Positions 11,052 through 21,739 of a stretch of 64,000 bases of DNA are shown here, one piece after another. The stretch is taken from NCBI RefSeq assembly GCF_035046485.1, contig NC_085137.1, forward strand, positions 341,176,505-341,240,504, read 5' to 3'. Each line of letters opens with the position of its first letter. Positions within the stretch are counted from its first letter, which is position 1. The notes under the pieces were generated by a model, which worked only from the letters and a program-made list of their open reading frames with translations, did not search any database and had not been told where the DNA came from. The translations under genes and the position numbers were made by a program. Source of the DNA: Aedes albopictus (lineage: Eukaryota > Arthropoda > Insecta > Diptera > Culicidae).

Positions 11052-11059
11052 GCCCCCGG

Positions 11060-13608
11060 TGAGATTTAAACGAACTAGGCATATCCTGAAACCCTTACGT
11101 AGTATTTTTTTTTTCTATGGCATAGATAACAAACCATTTTAGGCTAATTATGCCTACATTATTTTCGGGTGGGGCTATGTGTAAGAATCCATGCAAATTT
11201 TACACTACAATATTTATTTTGTCATTTACTAACTGGTATACTACAACTAACAACTGAGATTACTGAACGCTTGTTTTTCCTTTGATATCATTAGTTTACT
11301 AAATAAAACCAAAGTCGTGAACTTCTATCAACGACCAACATCAGAGTAGCATCCTCTAAATAACAATGGTAGCCAAATGGCTGATTTTAATAGGCTGGTT
11401 GCGATCAGAGTTGCACCCTATCACTGTCAATGGCAAGCAAATCGATGACTTTGATAGGCCGACTGCGGAACAAGTTAGCGTGCGCTCTGTGGCGTCATTG
11501 TCACTTTCCGTTATCCATCAGAACAGGACTGACTGTGATGGTGTGTCGATATCAGTGATATCCCAAGTAATAATTTTGATTCTATCTGGTTTTATTTATT
11601 TTTATGTTAGTTTTATGAAAGCATTGCGTAGTCTGATTGATTTTATAAGAGTTTCTGTTGAGCACAACTATTCTTCAGCAATGTGTGGCTTTAAAAACAT
11701 CTCCAAGAATACTTGGGGTTCAGCGCATAAAACCACAAACACAATAAGAACAATTGACCTTAATGTCAGTTTTAAAATGTTCTTGAAGTTATCTTCAATT
11801 AACCGTTCTTGAGCAAGAGTAACTGTTCTTGAGTGAGAATAGATTTGTAAATGAAAAATTAAAAAAAAACTTAAGCATCAGAATCTGATTGTGATCGATC
11901 GATTATTGCTGCCAAACAAGAACACCCGTTTAGAAAACCGGCTCTGTCGCGGCGCAGTGTCAAACTCCTCCAGTTTCAGCATCCGAAACGAGGTTTGTTT
12001 GATAAACCAGAACGTCGATTCCCATGCAATAGATGATAAATTCGTTTTGCTGCAGACCATGAAAATCAACAACTACTTACCTGTGGGAAACGCCGACCGG
12101 AGGAATCTGACACTGCACAGCATCAAGACCGGTTCCCGGGGTGCTCCGGATGGCAGCGGTACCGGGCTGCTAATGCAATTTATCGAACTTTAATGACCAC
12201 CTCATAGTTTTAAGCAAATCATCGCATTGCGATGCAATTAATTTGTTTATTTACAATTTGATACATAAGATTCATGGCGTTCTCGGTAGAGTTTGCATAA
12301 ATCCGCATCAAGAGCGTCATAAAACGAACTACTCTTGAGTAACACTTGTTACCCTTGCATAAGTTGAAATAAATTTATATCGGTTTTTTTTTGGCGTTCT
12401 TGGTGCAGATCAACCAGGCTGCATTGAGAACGTTGTAAATCAGAGTATTCTTGAGTTACCCTTTTCACTCTTGCGTTAGTTAAAAGTAATTTGAGACAAT
12501 CTTATGGTGATGTTGAATAAAACCACCGATAATTATGGACGTCTTCGTCGATTTCGACGGAAGCCATGTTGAGAAAACTCATTAATATTGCTCTCCTGAC
12601 CTGAAATAATAGTTTTCATTATTTTATTACTCCATTATTATCGCAGCGCGTTGCAATTTTTGGAAGTATCATGCAACATATATACGATGATTTTCGCTTT
12701 GCAGTGGACAACCTAGTTATAATAGGGAAATATTTCCAATTTGTGCTAGAAATTAATCCCAATAATAATATTGTATCATTTTCATGATGTTTTTACCGAC
12801 TCAAATAAACGAATCATTTATCATGAAAGCTGCAGCAGTGCAGCAGCAACAGAAACAGACAATTTTATGATCGTTTTATCGTGCACTTGAAGTGCTCTGC
12901 AAGCAGAGATCAATTCGCCTTGAAGACATCTTGTGAAGTACAACAGGTTTTAAGAAAATCTTATAATCAACTCTCCAAGCCTACCATAGGATGGGCCTCT
13001 TTGGTCTTATGGCGGGTTTATGATTGAGTTGATGTAGTGTTGCAGAGCAATTGGGTTTATATTCAGTTTTAAAGAACAGGTGTTGAAGAATTCTTCAAAA
13101 GCATTATAAAATTAATTTTGTTACTTGGGATGCCATCTTTAAAATTTGTTAAAAAATTAAAATAAAAGATAACCACAATGCAATTTTTAAAAGTAAATCA
13201 ATATATCTAGTATTGCACGTTAGTCATGAAAAAAATAGTATTGGCTAAAATCACAAATATATCAGTCAATTTGCAATGATAGCGATCTAGAGTGGAAAAC
13301 GCGGAAATGTCAAATCATTGCCTGTCATTGTCGTCGATCCAAGTCAGCGTGTGCTCTGATGAGTCACCAGTCATTGTCACTTTCCTTTGTCCATCACAAC
13401 TGGAATGACTTTGATCACCTGTAGATATTACCGATGGATCTAGTTTAAAATTCGTTAAAAAATCCAAATAAATGCTTACCGTGATGATTTTTAGTATGTA
13501 CTACAAAACAATGAGTATTGCATGTTAGTATTGCATGTTGGAATTGAAGCACGATTTTTAAGCGAAAATTTAAGCAGAACAGTTTTTTAGGTTTTTTAAA
13601 AAGTCGAG
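11060..13608. other. Unassigned, with a few internal repeats
   Basis: No gene is supported. Internal similarity exists: about 11480-11545 and 13340-13410 share GCGTGyGCTCTG and CATTGTCACTTTCC, and about 12275-12370 and 12393-12485 are diverged tandem copies (GGCGTTCT, TTGAGTnAC, CTTGCrTnAGTT). The frame 11366-11812 (148 aa) has a hydrophobic stretch but no recognised domain, and its start overlaps the shared repeat. A splice-donor-like site on the minus strand is described separately. Confidence 0.4.
12082..12190 (-). other. Possible exon end with strong splice donor
   Basis: On the minus strand the sequence reads CCCACAG/GTAAGTAG near 12080-12087, a near-ideal donor, preceded by a locally G+C-rich stretch of about 110 bp. 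Two reading frames stay open across most of it but neither gives a recognised protein. It could be an untranslated or short exon of a host gene, or chance. Confidence 0.2.
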
Positions 13609-14144
13609 TAGGGTAGAGCACCCAGAAATCGCCCACACCCCAGTTTTCGCCCTCTTACTGGGTCTTCCTTATTGGAAATGTATTGAAACTTTACTTATAA
13701 TGTTTACCGTGACAGCAACGAATAATTAAACTATTTTTTTTTTGAAAAAAATACGCACATTACTGTATTATATGATGCAATATACAACTAAAAAATAGGT
13801 TAAAAGAGACCCATGCTCAGTCGAGCTAAAACTATGCGTGAAATTATTAGAGGTGCAAAAAATCAAAGTGAGGAAAAAATGTATAAAATGCTACAATTTC
13901 TATCCTTGTTCACGTACATTATATCAAATACTATCTAAATTGAATAATACAAAGCTACATAATTCGTACTTTTGTGGTTTATATCATTAAATTTAAAAAA
14001 ATACGGAAGGCGAAAACTGGTGATCAATCGCAGCAATCGACCCAGTAATCGCCCTGGGCGAACTGTCATATATTGTTATCGTTTCTCACACGACACCAGA
14101 TTTCGACCCGCCTGTGCCAATTTTCTGAAAAGGTTGTTTATTCA

Positions 14145-16144
14145 ATGAAAATGGTGAGTATATTCAAAATTTAATCATATTATGCCACAATGAACATTCA
14201 TCTATGCTAACCAGGAATCCAAACCAAGTAAGAAATATCGTACGTCGTACTCTGCGGATGAAATCGCCGCTGCTGTTCGAAAAGTTCGGAGTAAAGAGAT
14301 GGGCGTGAATAAAGCAGCTAAGCATTACGGCGTTCCGAGGTCAACTATCCGGTCCCGTCTGAAAATGAAAGATCGCGCAGTGTATCGGTCTGGACCAATG
14401 TCGGTATTAACCGAACAGGAAGAGGACGAGCTGGAATCATGGGTCTTTGACAGTCAGCGCAGAGGCATACCGGTCACCAAAGATATGCTGAGGGAGAGTG
14501 TCAAGCACTTCCTTGATGAAAATCCACGAGACAACCCGTTTATCAACAACTATTCAGGTATGAATTATCAAAAAATATATATGAATTAACGTCGATGAAC
14601 AAAAAGTGTTTTCAGGCATGAAATGGCTAAAACTGTTCCTACAACGTCGACCAAAAATAGCACTAAGGACTCCCGAGTTCATTACAAACGCCAGTGCGAA
14701 GGTTTCACCTGACGACATCAAATCCTGGTTCCGACAAATTGAAACATATTTGACAGAAAAAAATCTCATGCATGTTCTGGATGATCCTCGCAGGATTTTG
14801 AATGGAGACGAAACCTCCTTCAATCTCAACCCAAAAACCAAAACGGTTTTGGCATTGCGTAGTAGCCGGAATGTGTATGATGTTGAAAGGAACAGCAGTA
14901 AGCTCAATGTCACTGTCATGTTTACTTTCCATGCGTCAGGGGAAACCGTGCCACCTACCATCATCTACCCGTACAAAAACATTCCACAGGATATTGCCCA
15001 GTCAGTCCCCCCAACGTGGGGTATTGGTAAGTCGGATAATGGGTGGATGACGTCCTTCGTGTTCAGACACTACATTGAGACTGCTCTTAACCCGTATCTC
15101 GAACGAAATCAAATTAAGAAACCGGTAATCTTTATCATTGATGGGCATAGCAGCCACATTAACCTGGAAACATCAAAAATGTGCCAGGATCTGGGTATTG
15201 AGCTCATTGCACTGTACCCAAATGTGACCAGAATCATGCAACCCGCTGATGTATCGGCATTCAAACCGTTAAAAAACGGTTGGCCAAAAGCGGTAGAAAG
15301 ATTTCGTAGGGACGATCGGCTACGAAAGGTAACGCTGAAGGACTATGCAGGTGTTCTTCAGGACTGTCTTCGACACTCGCTTACTACGAGAAGCATCTCT
15401 AACGGATTCAGGGCGTCGGGTTTATATCCATGGGATTGCAATGCCATAGATTATACTAAATGTATGGGTAAGTCTGCCGAGCAAGAGGTCTCTGAAGTGA
15501 TGTCAGATGGGGTATCCGAGGTTCCCCAAACGGACTTACAGAAAGCTAAACTAGCACTGGAACAGTACGCTTCAGTGATAGGATCAACGCGGGCTAAAAA
15601 ATTCAGGAGCGATTTCATTGTTCTCGACAATCCTGAAGAAGAAGCTCTGTTTGACATCTTTCGAATCCTAGAAGAAGCAGCGCCCGAAGCTATAAATTCG
15701 TTGGAATGTTGCAATAACGAAGACGCCGAACTGAATTTGAACACAAATACGGCGGCCTTCGATGTACCAGTTGAGCGGGAGGTTGAAGCCAACACGAGTG
15801 CTGACTCCTCAACATCCGTTACCCCTGCAATCGATGACGAGCCCATCGACAACGCCTCAGCATCACAAAGGTCATCACTGAAGGATTTTTTGATGCCACC
15901 TCCGACTCTGCAGCGTGAGAACAAGCGACAATACCGATCTAAACGGTATCACGTTTTAACATCAGATGAGTTTGTTCGTGAGTTCTCAGAAAAGGAAGAA
16001 GAAAAGCGACGTTTGGCTGAAGAAAAGGAAAATAGAAAGAAGCTTCGCGAAGAACGGAAAATTGCGAATGAGCTGAAAAAGAAACAACAAGAAGAGAAGA
16101 AAGCTTTAAAGAAACCACGGCGTGTACTTTCTAAGAAAAAATGA
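14145..16144 (+). CDS. pogo-type transposase, three exons, intact
   Basis: This enzyme would bind the element's ends, cut them and paste the element at TA sites in the nucleus. My model is exon 1 14145-14153, exon 2 14215-14557, exon 3 14616-16144, giving 626 residues. Intron 1 (61 bp) runs GTGAGT to CTAACCAG with a branch-point-like CTAAC; intron 2 (58 bp) runs GTATGA to TTTTCAG. Splicing keeps one frame throughout. Residues about 13-50 form a psq-type helix-turn-helix (VNKAAKHYGVPRSTIRSRL). Next comes a CENP-B/Tc5-type DNA-binding region (about 65-115), then the DDE_1 nuclease with Asp182 (LNGDETSF), Asp293 (IFIIDGHSSH) and Asp329 (MQPADVSAFKPLK), spaced DD35D as in pogo. The C-terminus is a charged K/E-rich coiled coil ending in basic residues, a likely nuclear signal. 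No stop or shift is seen. The tiny first exon is the least certain part; a start at Met34 in exon 2 (14299) would lose part of the first helix-turn-helix. Confidence 0.88.
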
Positions 16145-16309
16145 TGCAACACTTGACTTCGATAACTTATGTTTCAATTGCTGATTATACTGCTCATGAA
16201 TTCGATTTAATATATTTTCCTAAAACAAAACTATTATAATTTTATTCTTCACTTCTATTGTATATCTTCTGCATGGTATTGGTCCTTATTTTAACGTAAG
16301 AACATCGAA

Positions 16310-16315
16310 AATAAA
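16310..16315 (+). terminator. Poly(A) signal AATAAA of the transposase
   Basis: AATAAA lies 166 bases after the transposase stop codon and before the inserted foldback, followed by a T-rich stretch. It is the closest canonical signal and leaves the 3' end of the transcript free of the insertion. Confidence 0.5.
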
Positions 16316-16443
16316 TGGAATATATATTATTTTTTTATGTGGGCGAAAACTGGTTCCAGTGGTGGGCGAAAATAGGATTTCGGGGGTCGAAATTGGGTTT
16401 CACTAAGCGCTTCTGAAATGCATGACACAGCGCAACATTTTTT

Positions 16444-17030
16444 TGTCTCAAGAGCAAACTTATGTGTCTCTGGCAGATTTTGGGCTGCTGAATCCGAATC
16501 CGGGCTCAGATTTGCTCTAACACGTCACAATTTTGAGCTATACCCCAATTTATAGGGTAAAATATGCGATTTTGGCCTTTTTTGACTGCAAGCCATTAAA
16601 TATGGAAATACTTTTTTTAAGCAATCAAAAGGTAAATTGCTCAATTAACATCTAAATTAACGACTCATACTAAATATTTCATTTTACCAAATCAAATTTG
16701 ATGGATTTAAGCATTTAATGTTAGTATCGAAACTTGCATGCAACTTCTGGAGGGTGACTTGTATGGGAAAAATCGTACCTAACATAAATCGCTTAAAACT
16801 ATCAAATTTGATTTGGAAAAATGAAATATTTTGCATGAGTCGTTAATTTAGATGTTAATTGAGCAATTCCATACTTAATGGCTTGCAGCCAAAAAAGCCC
16901 AAAATCGCATATTTTACCCTATAAATTGGGGTATAGCTCAAAATTGTGACGTGTTAGAGCAAATCTGAGCCCGGATTCGGATTCAGCAGCCCAAAATCTG
17001 TCAGAGACACATAAGTTTGCTCTAGAGACA
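16444..17030. mobile_element. 587-bp foldback inside the pogo element
   Basis: The two arms, about 16444-16720 and 16790-17030, are near-perfect reverse complements. Ends are TGTCTCaAGAGCAAAC and its inverse GTTTGCTCTaGAGACA, and matching inner blocks include CTATAAATTGGGGTATAGCT. The loop is about 80 bp around 16720-16800. It lies downstream of the transposase poly(A) signal. I see no convincing target duplication. Confidence 0.85.
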
Positions 17031-17270
17031 CACCAAAAGGTTATTTTTGTTACGCTGTTTCATTGATTTCTAGTTAACATAAGTATTTTAATGTGAAAAC
17101 AGACAGAATAGTTGTATAACTACATACTGTAAAAGATCTTCTTAAAGGATTTCCATGAAAAATAATATTTTTGAGCTGTTTAAGACAAATCTATGCGTAA
17201 ACAGGGCGATTTCTGGGTGCACTACCCTATTACAGTTTTAAAAAAATATGGATTTTACTAAAAATCAGGG

Positions 17271-17534
17271 GGGTATCCAGTTAGTCTAGTGGTAAGGCTT
17301 TGGATCGCCAATTCGGAGACGGCAGGTTCGATTCCCGCTCCGGTTGGGAACTTTTTACGGCTGTCTTGGGCATACTGTATGCTTGTGCTTGCCTCACTAT
17401 ATACAAATTCATGTAAGGACAGGAAAAGGAAGCCCTTCAATTAATAACTGTGGAAGGGCTCAAAGAACACTAAGTTGAAGAGAGGCATGTCAAGTTTTAA
17501 TTGGAACGTCGAGCCAGAAAGAAGAAGACGATGA
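17271..17534 (+). repeat. tRNA-derived SINE, copy 1
   Basis: It is a non-coding retroelement that would be transcribed by RNA polymerase III. The head has an A box in TTAGTCTAGTGGTAAGG and a B box GGTTCGATTCC about 40 bp later. The body contains AATTAATAACTGTGGAAG and AACACTAAGTTGAAGAGAGG and ends GTCGAGCC then AGAAAGAAGAAGACGATG. Copies 2 (17690-17943, minus) and 3 (31537-31800, plus) align along their full length. Confidence 0.85.
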
Positions 17535-17689
17535 AAATTAAAATATCTTGCAATGCAGTCAACCAATTTTGCCGAGAGATTGGTGATTATATGGCACGAT
17601 CTCCTTGAATTTCAACAAAATTCAAAAAAATATAAAAGGGTTTTGTATTTTTTTATAAAGAAAAAAAAACTTAATTTGATTTTCTCATC

Positions 17690-17943
17690 ATCCTTCTTCT
17701 TCTTTATGGCTCGACGTTCTCACTGGAACATGGCCTGCCTCTCTTCAACTCAGTGTTCTTTGAGAAATTCCACAGTTACTAATTGAAGGGCTGTCATTGC
17801 ATGAATTTGTATATTGTGTGGCAAGTACAATGATACACTATGCCCAAGGAGTCAAGAATATTTTCCCGACCGGAACGGGAATCGAACCCACCGTCACCGG
17901 ATTGGCGGTCTCTTGCCTTAACCACTAGGCTTACTCGAGATCA
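17690..17943 (-). repeat. tRNA-derived SINE, copy 2
   Basis: Same family as 17271-17534, in the opposite orientation. On the minus strand the A box is in GCCTAGTGGTTAAGGC and the B box is GGTTCGATTCCC, followed by the shared body (TTGACTCCTTGGGCATA, GAACACTGAGTTGAAGAGAG) and a GAAGAAGAAGG tail. It lies about 160 bp from copy 1, so the pair could fold back in a transcript. Confidence 0.85.
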
Positions 17944-18750
17944 TTTCATCGTGCAATTAAAATATAAAATGTACCAAGTTACAGTAAAAAATACAGCTCA
18001 ATCGGAGCATTGGTTACTGAGAATGAGGTGTACGAAGAGAGCAACTTTGCTTGAAAATAGAATAAACATCTATTTCGAATCGTCAGCCTTATATGGAAAG
18101 TCGAATAAAAAAATCCACTCTACTGTATTTTTTTTCTTCTCGTTTCCAAACTCTGGGCATGGTTCTACACTAAAAATGATTATCAGCGATTAAAAAAAAT
18201 GCTGTTAACTAGTGTAATTTACAAGTTTTCTTATGATTTTTTGCTTTCAAAGCTATACCCTGATTTGAAACCCGTTCTAGAATACATATCTCTGCCGGGA
18301 TCCACGGTAGAATGAAATAAAGTTATGATTTAATTTAATTTAATTAGCAGTGTCTGCCGGTTTGATGAATATATTTCGTCACGACCTTCAGCCACGAAGC
18401 TCTTCAATTTGTCACATGTTGTTTCCATTTCACGGCAAGGTTGTTAAGGTAAAAGGGCAAATGCAAAAAGCCCAGACCCCACCGTCCTGCATGAGTTTTG
18501 TGCGGTTATGAATTATGAATAAACCTCACTAATATCATCATCGGCCTCTACCGTCGTCGCACAGTGGAGCACCTAGTACATCAAAACTGATCAAAATTAT
18601 TTTGACGTATTTTCGCAACCCAAATACAACCCAAATTAGTAATGAAACGTATTTCATAGTTTTCAATGAATTTTGTAACAATAAATTCACCTAGCAGTGA
18701 GAAACAACCAATCTAACCGACTTCAACAAGATTTTTTTAAATAATAATAC
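17944..18750. other. No recognised feature
   Basis: A+T-rich DNA; the frame 17840-18193 starts inside the SINE and has no motif. The stretch about 18350-18560 is less A+T-rich and looks non-repetitive within this window, but shows no convincing exon. Confidence 0.4.
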
Positions 18751-18985
18751 CACCATTCCATAGAAAATTGATATAGTGTGTCTCCGAACATCGTGATACT
18801 TGGTAGTTTTGTAGTTTATCGAAAATAATTAGAACCGTATTTTGTTATTTCATCATAAGGGTCGAAACTAAAATTTTTCAAAAAATCACAGCTTTTGAAC
18901 CAGTTGACCGATTTTAAACTTCTTTTTTTTTTGCTTGAAAGCTGTTGAATTCTAGTTTTCAGCAAAAATACGTTCAGAGGGCGAA
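18751..18985. repeat. Partial copy of the 30.1-kb foldback arm
   Basis: This segment is similar to 30098-30340. Shared words include CATTCCATAGAAAA, ATCGTGAnACTTGG, AATAATTAGA, TTTTGAACCA, and TTGAAAGCT followed by GTTTTCAG. No inverted partner is visible here, so it is a one-armed or decayed copy. Confidence 0.65.
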
Positions 18986-20889
18986 ATAGTGTTTTTAGGC
19001 AAATAATATCATATAATAATATAATTATCACGATTTTTTGTGATAGTGTTGCAACTTTTGAAATCGGAAACATCCGGAAGGTTTTCTTTCTGCATTTGAA
19101 AGAGGAACAATAGTTTTATCATACACTAAAAGCAGATTTCTCGGAAACAGCCGGAAAATCAACTTATGTCATTTTGAATGTACGGTGAAGGATTCCATCA
19201 AATATTTTTTTTCAATATTTTCATATATTGTATGTAAACTTAACGTCAATTTATTTGGGGTTCAAATTAACAGAATAACAACATTAACCTTCTTTAACAA
19301 ACTGCATCGTTGAATTGATTGACTAACAGTTTTATTCACTTTATACGGTCAAAACTTGCACGCGCTATGAGTTATATCAAAGAAAACGGCTAACATTCAG
19401 CTTCACTAAACCTCTTCTGATAAGCGTAAACAAAACATTTGGACACTGCTTAGCTGTCAAACGATTACACGATATCTACACTTGACAAAAACACAACGGA
19501 AAACCCAATTACTGCATTTTGAGTTTTTCCACTTATGATCAGGTTTTGATATGATTTACTCCAATGTGCGTCGTAGCGTAGCGTCGGTAGCTCAAACGCA
19601 GTAAGATCAAGATGGTTCCTTGCCAAGCTGGTCACGGTGAAGAGCGGTAATTCATCTTTTTTTCCTTTCCTTGGCGGACGCGGTTGTTGCAAAATGGGCT
19701 GGCAGGATGCGGAGCAGGCATCAACCTCCAAACGGGACTACACGCGCTAAGACGTTTGAATAAGTTTGATGTGCATACCTAGGTACCTGTATTTTGGGGC
19801 TGGCAAAAACAATCTGGCCAGCTTCCATGAATCAACAAGCTTGAAAGCATTTGCAGGTATGACTTTTTTGTGGCAGCCAGATAAACCCAGTTGAGCGGCA
19901 AATAATAAATTCCTTGTGATTTATTTCGGTGTTTAATGAAACAAGCTATAAATATAACTTTCTGTAATGCCTTCATATTGTGCAACAGCAGAAGACTTGT
20001 TACACATTTCATTCATTATTGCTGGTTCTGAGGTTTGCAAAAACAGTACCACATGTGGCTTGAAAACAATCCGAAAGGCTTTCGACAGTAGTAGGAAACC
20101 TTCAGGAAACATTCTGCAATCATTTCACGGCCATATAAGTCCACTTCTCACATTTTCACCCAGATTTATGGCGTTATCGTGAGCCCTAAACAGTGCATTT
20201 ATATTCAAAGATGTGTAGTGGGATTGAAGGTTGGACTAGTTGATGGCTCAGTAGCGTCACCACCGAGGGAATCGTTGAAATGAACACATCAACTGCCATC
20301 AACGAATGTTATCGCCGACAACGGTATCCGCTGCAGCAAGGAGAAAATTTGCCATTAAAAGCGGAAAATTATTGCGATGGCCGTAGGCAGCGTAAAACAT
20401 TTTAAAGGCTGCCACATTTTGTTTGCATTTACGGTCCCTTGGTGAAATTAGTATCGTCCTGCGAACATTCTTGCCCGGCTTGACCGACCCGTCCAGCTAG
20501 ACGAGGAATTTCATTTCGTTCAACCGCGCTGGACTCTCTGGTCAGCCAACGGTAGCTCTTCAGTCAGTTTTACCGTTTCGCACGTGCTTCACATGCATGG
20601 TAATTTAAATGTGTGCGATTAAGAGTTTTGTTACCAAAACTTTTAAAATCTAGAACAAACAAAAATCTTGTTTCGAAAAACTTTTGATTTCGCGATGTTT
20701 GCGGAATAATCAATATTTGCAAAGTTTAGGTATATCTACCAGTTAGAAATCATTTCACAACTTCCTACGGCGAAACCTCGTTTTTGGTTTATTTTTCTTT
20801 TCCTTCTAAACCATGGTGGGGGAATTAGCTCAACAGACACTCAAACAGCAAGGTCCATGTAGTGTGGGGTTATGGCCGTCTTCTACAAC
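18986..20889. other. No recognised gene
   Basis: Unassigned sequence. The minus-strand frame 19465-19731 (88 aa) and the frames 19779-20012 and 19967-20182 show no domain. The stretch about 20200-20620 is closer to balanced base composition and may be unique DNA. I see no exon with both splice sites. Confidence 0.4.
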
Positions 20890-20929
20890 AAAAGTAAAAA
20901 CCAGGACTACTCTCTCCTCGACCTCGAAC

Positions 20930-21317
20930 CACTAAATACGTTGCCATGGTCGCCAAACTCTGTCTTTCCGGAACCATCAGCAAGGCATTGCTTCAGACAG
21001 AGGCTAGAACACTTCGTACTCACAAGGTTAGCTGCGTAGCCTGCAGCAACGAACATCGATGACTCGCTTTGGAGAGACCACCAAGATAGCATGCTGGCGC
21101 TTGGATTGGGACAAAGTTGTCTTTGCTTCAAGTGATCTTAGAATTGCTTGTAATTTTCCATATAGGACATTTGCCACGAAATTTCCTTCCCGGGGAGAGT
21201 GAACTTCTGTTATCTAGAGAGAAGAATTTCAGCCGGCATCGTATGTAACACTGATGGCACCCTTCTTGAAGGTCGAGCAGGTGCTGGTGTCCACTCTCGT
21301 GAGCTAAGGCTACATCA
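20930..21317 (+). pseudogene. RNase H-bearing LINE, part before the insertion
   Basis: From about 21205 the sequence encodes the start of a retrotransposon RNase H domain, CNTDGTLLEGRAGAGVHSRE, where the Asp of TDG is the first metal-binding residue. Weaker similarity to the RT C-terminal connection extends upstream to about 20930 (words such as LCLSGTISKALL). It stops abruptly at 21317, where a CCCAAGTAAC-ended element begins; the domain continues at 23976. Confidence 0.65.
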
Positions 21318-21739
21318 CCCAAGTAACAATTCCATTGCTGATTGGTTTTCTTTGATTTTTTATTGGCGTTTTATTACAGAAATAATTAAAACTCACAGTT
21401 TTATGGTTTTTATGAAAACCATTGATAAAAATTTTTATAGTATACTTCAAGATATCCATAAGCCAGATTTTAAGAGTAAACAAAACTCTCCGATATGTAA
21501 ACCTTTTGGAATTCATTATTACCACAATAAAACTGTAACGACATATGTTGGTGAAAAAAAGCAGAAACTACGACACTTCTAGGTTTATTGCGGTCATCGA
21601 ACTTGCTTTCGTTTTATTCTCGCTCGCTAATTATGGCCATATTGAAGAATGTCAGCTAACGTGTATGGAACATAAGTAATTTTGCTCAAATAAGCAATGA
21701 ATTGATAGTTTGCCGCCATTTCCATAACATGCTCACATA

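Larger units (their letters stand above)
13611..17227 (+). mobile_element. Complete pogo-like autonomous DNA transposon
   Basis: The 3.6-kb element has inverted ends GGGTAGaGCACCCAGAAATC plus GCCC (13611) and the matching right end reading GGGCGATTTCTGGGTGCACT plus ACCC (to 17227), with TA on both sides (13609-13610 and 17228-17229). Terminal arms differ at one base. Subterminal copies of a CCAGTTTTCGCCC-type word lie inside each end (near 13640, 14010, 16345, 16365). One long spliced transposase gene lies at 14145-16144. A 587-bp foldback has inserted in the 3' part (16444-17030). Removing it leaves about 3.0 kb, a usual size for pogo/Tigger elements. The gene is undisrupted, so the copy may be young. 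Confidence 0.9.

Noticed and set aside
11366..11812. 148-residue plus-strand frame with a hydrophobic segment
   Set aside because: No domain was recognised, part of it lies in a repeat shared with about 13340-13410, and no start context or splice sites support it.
14554..15050. Frames overlapping the start of transposase exon 3 on both strands
   Set aside because: They are shadows of the transposase coding sequence; only the frame joined by GT-AG introns carries the DDD triad.
15451..15924. 157-residue minus-strand frame
   Set aside because: It is antisense to exon 3 of the transposase, whose frame has clear domains.
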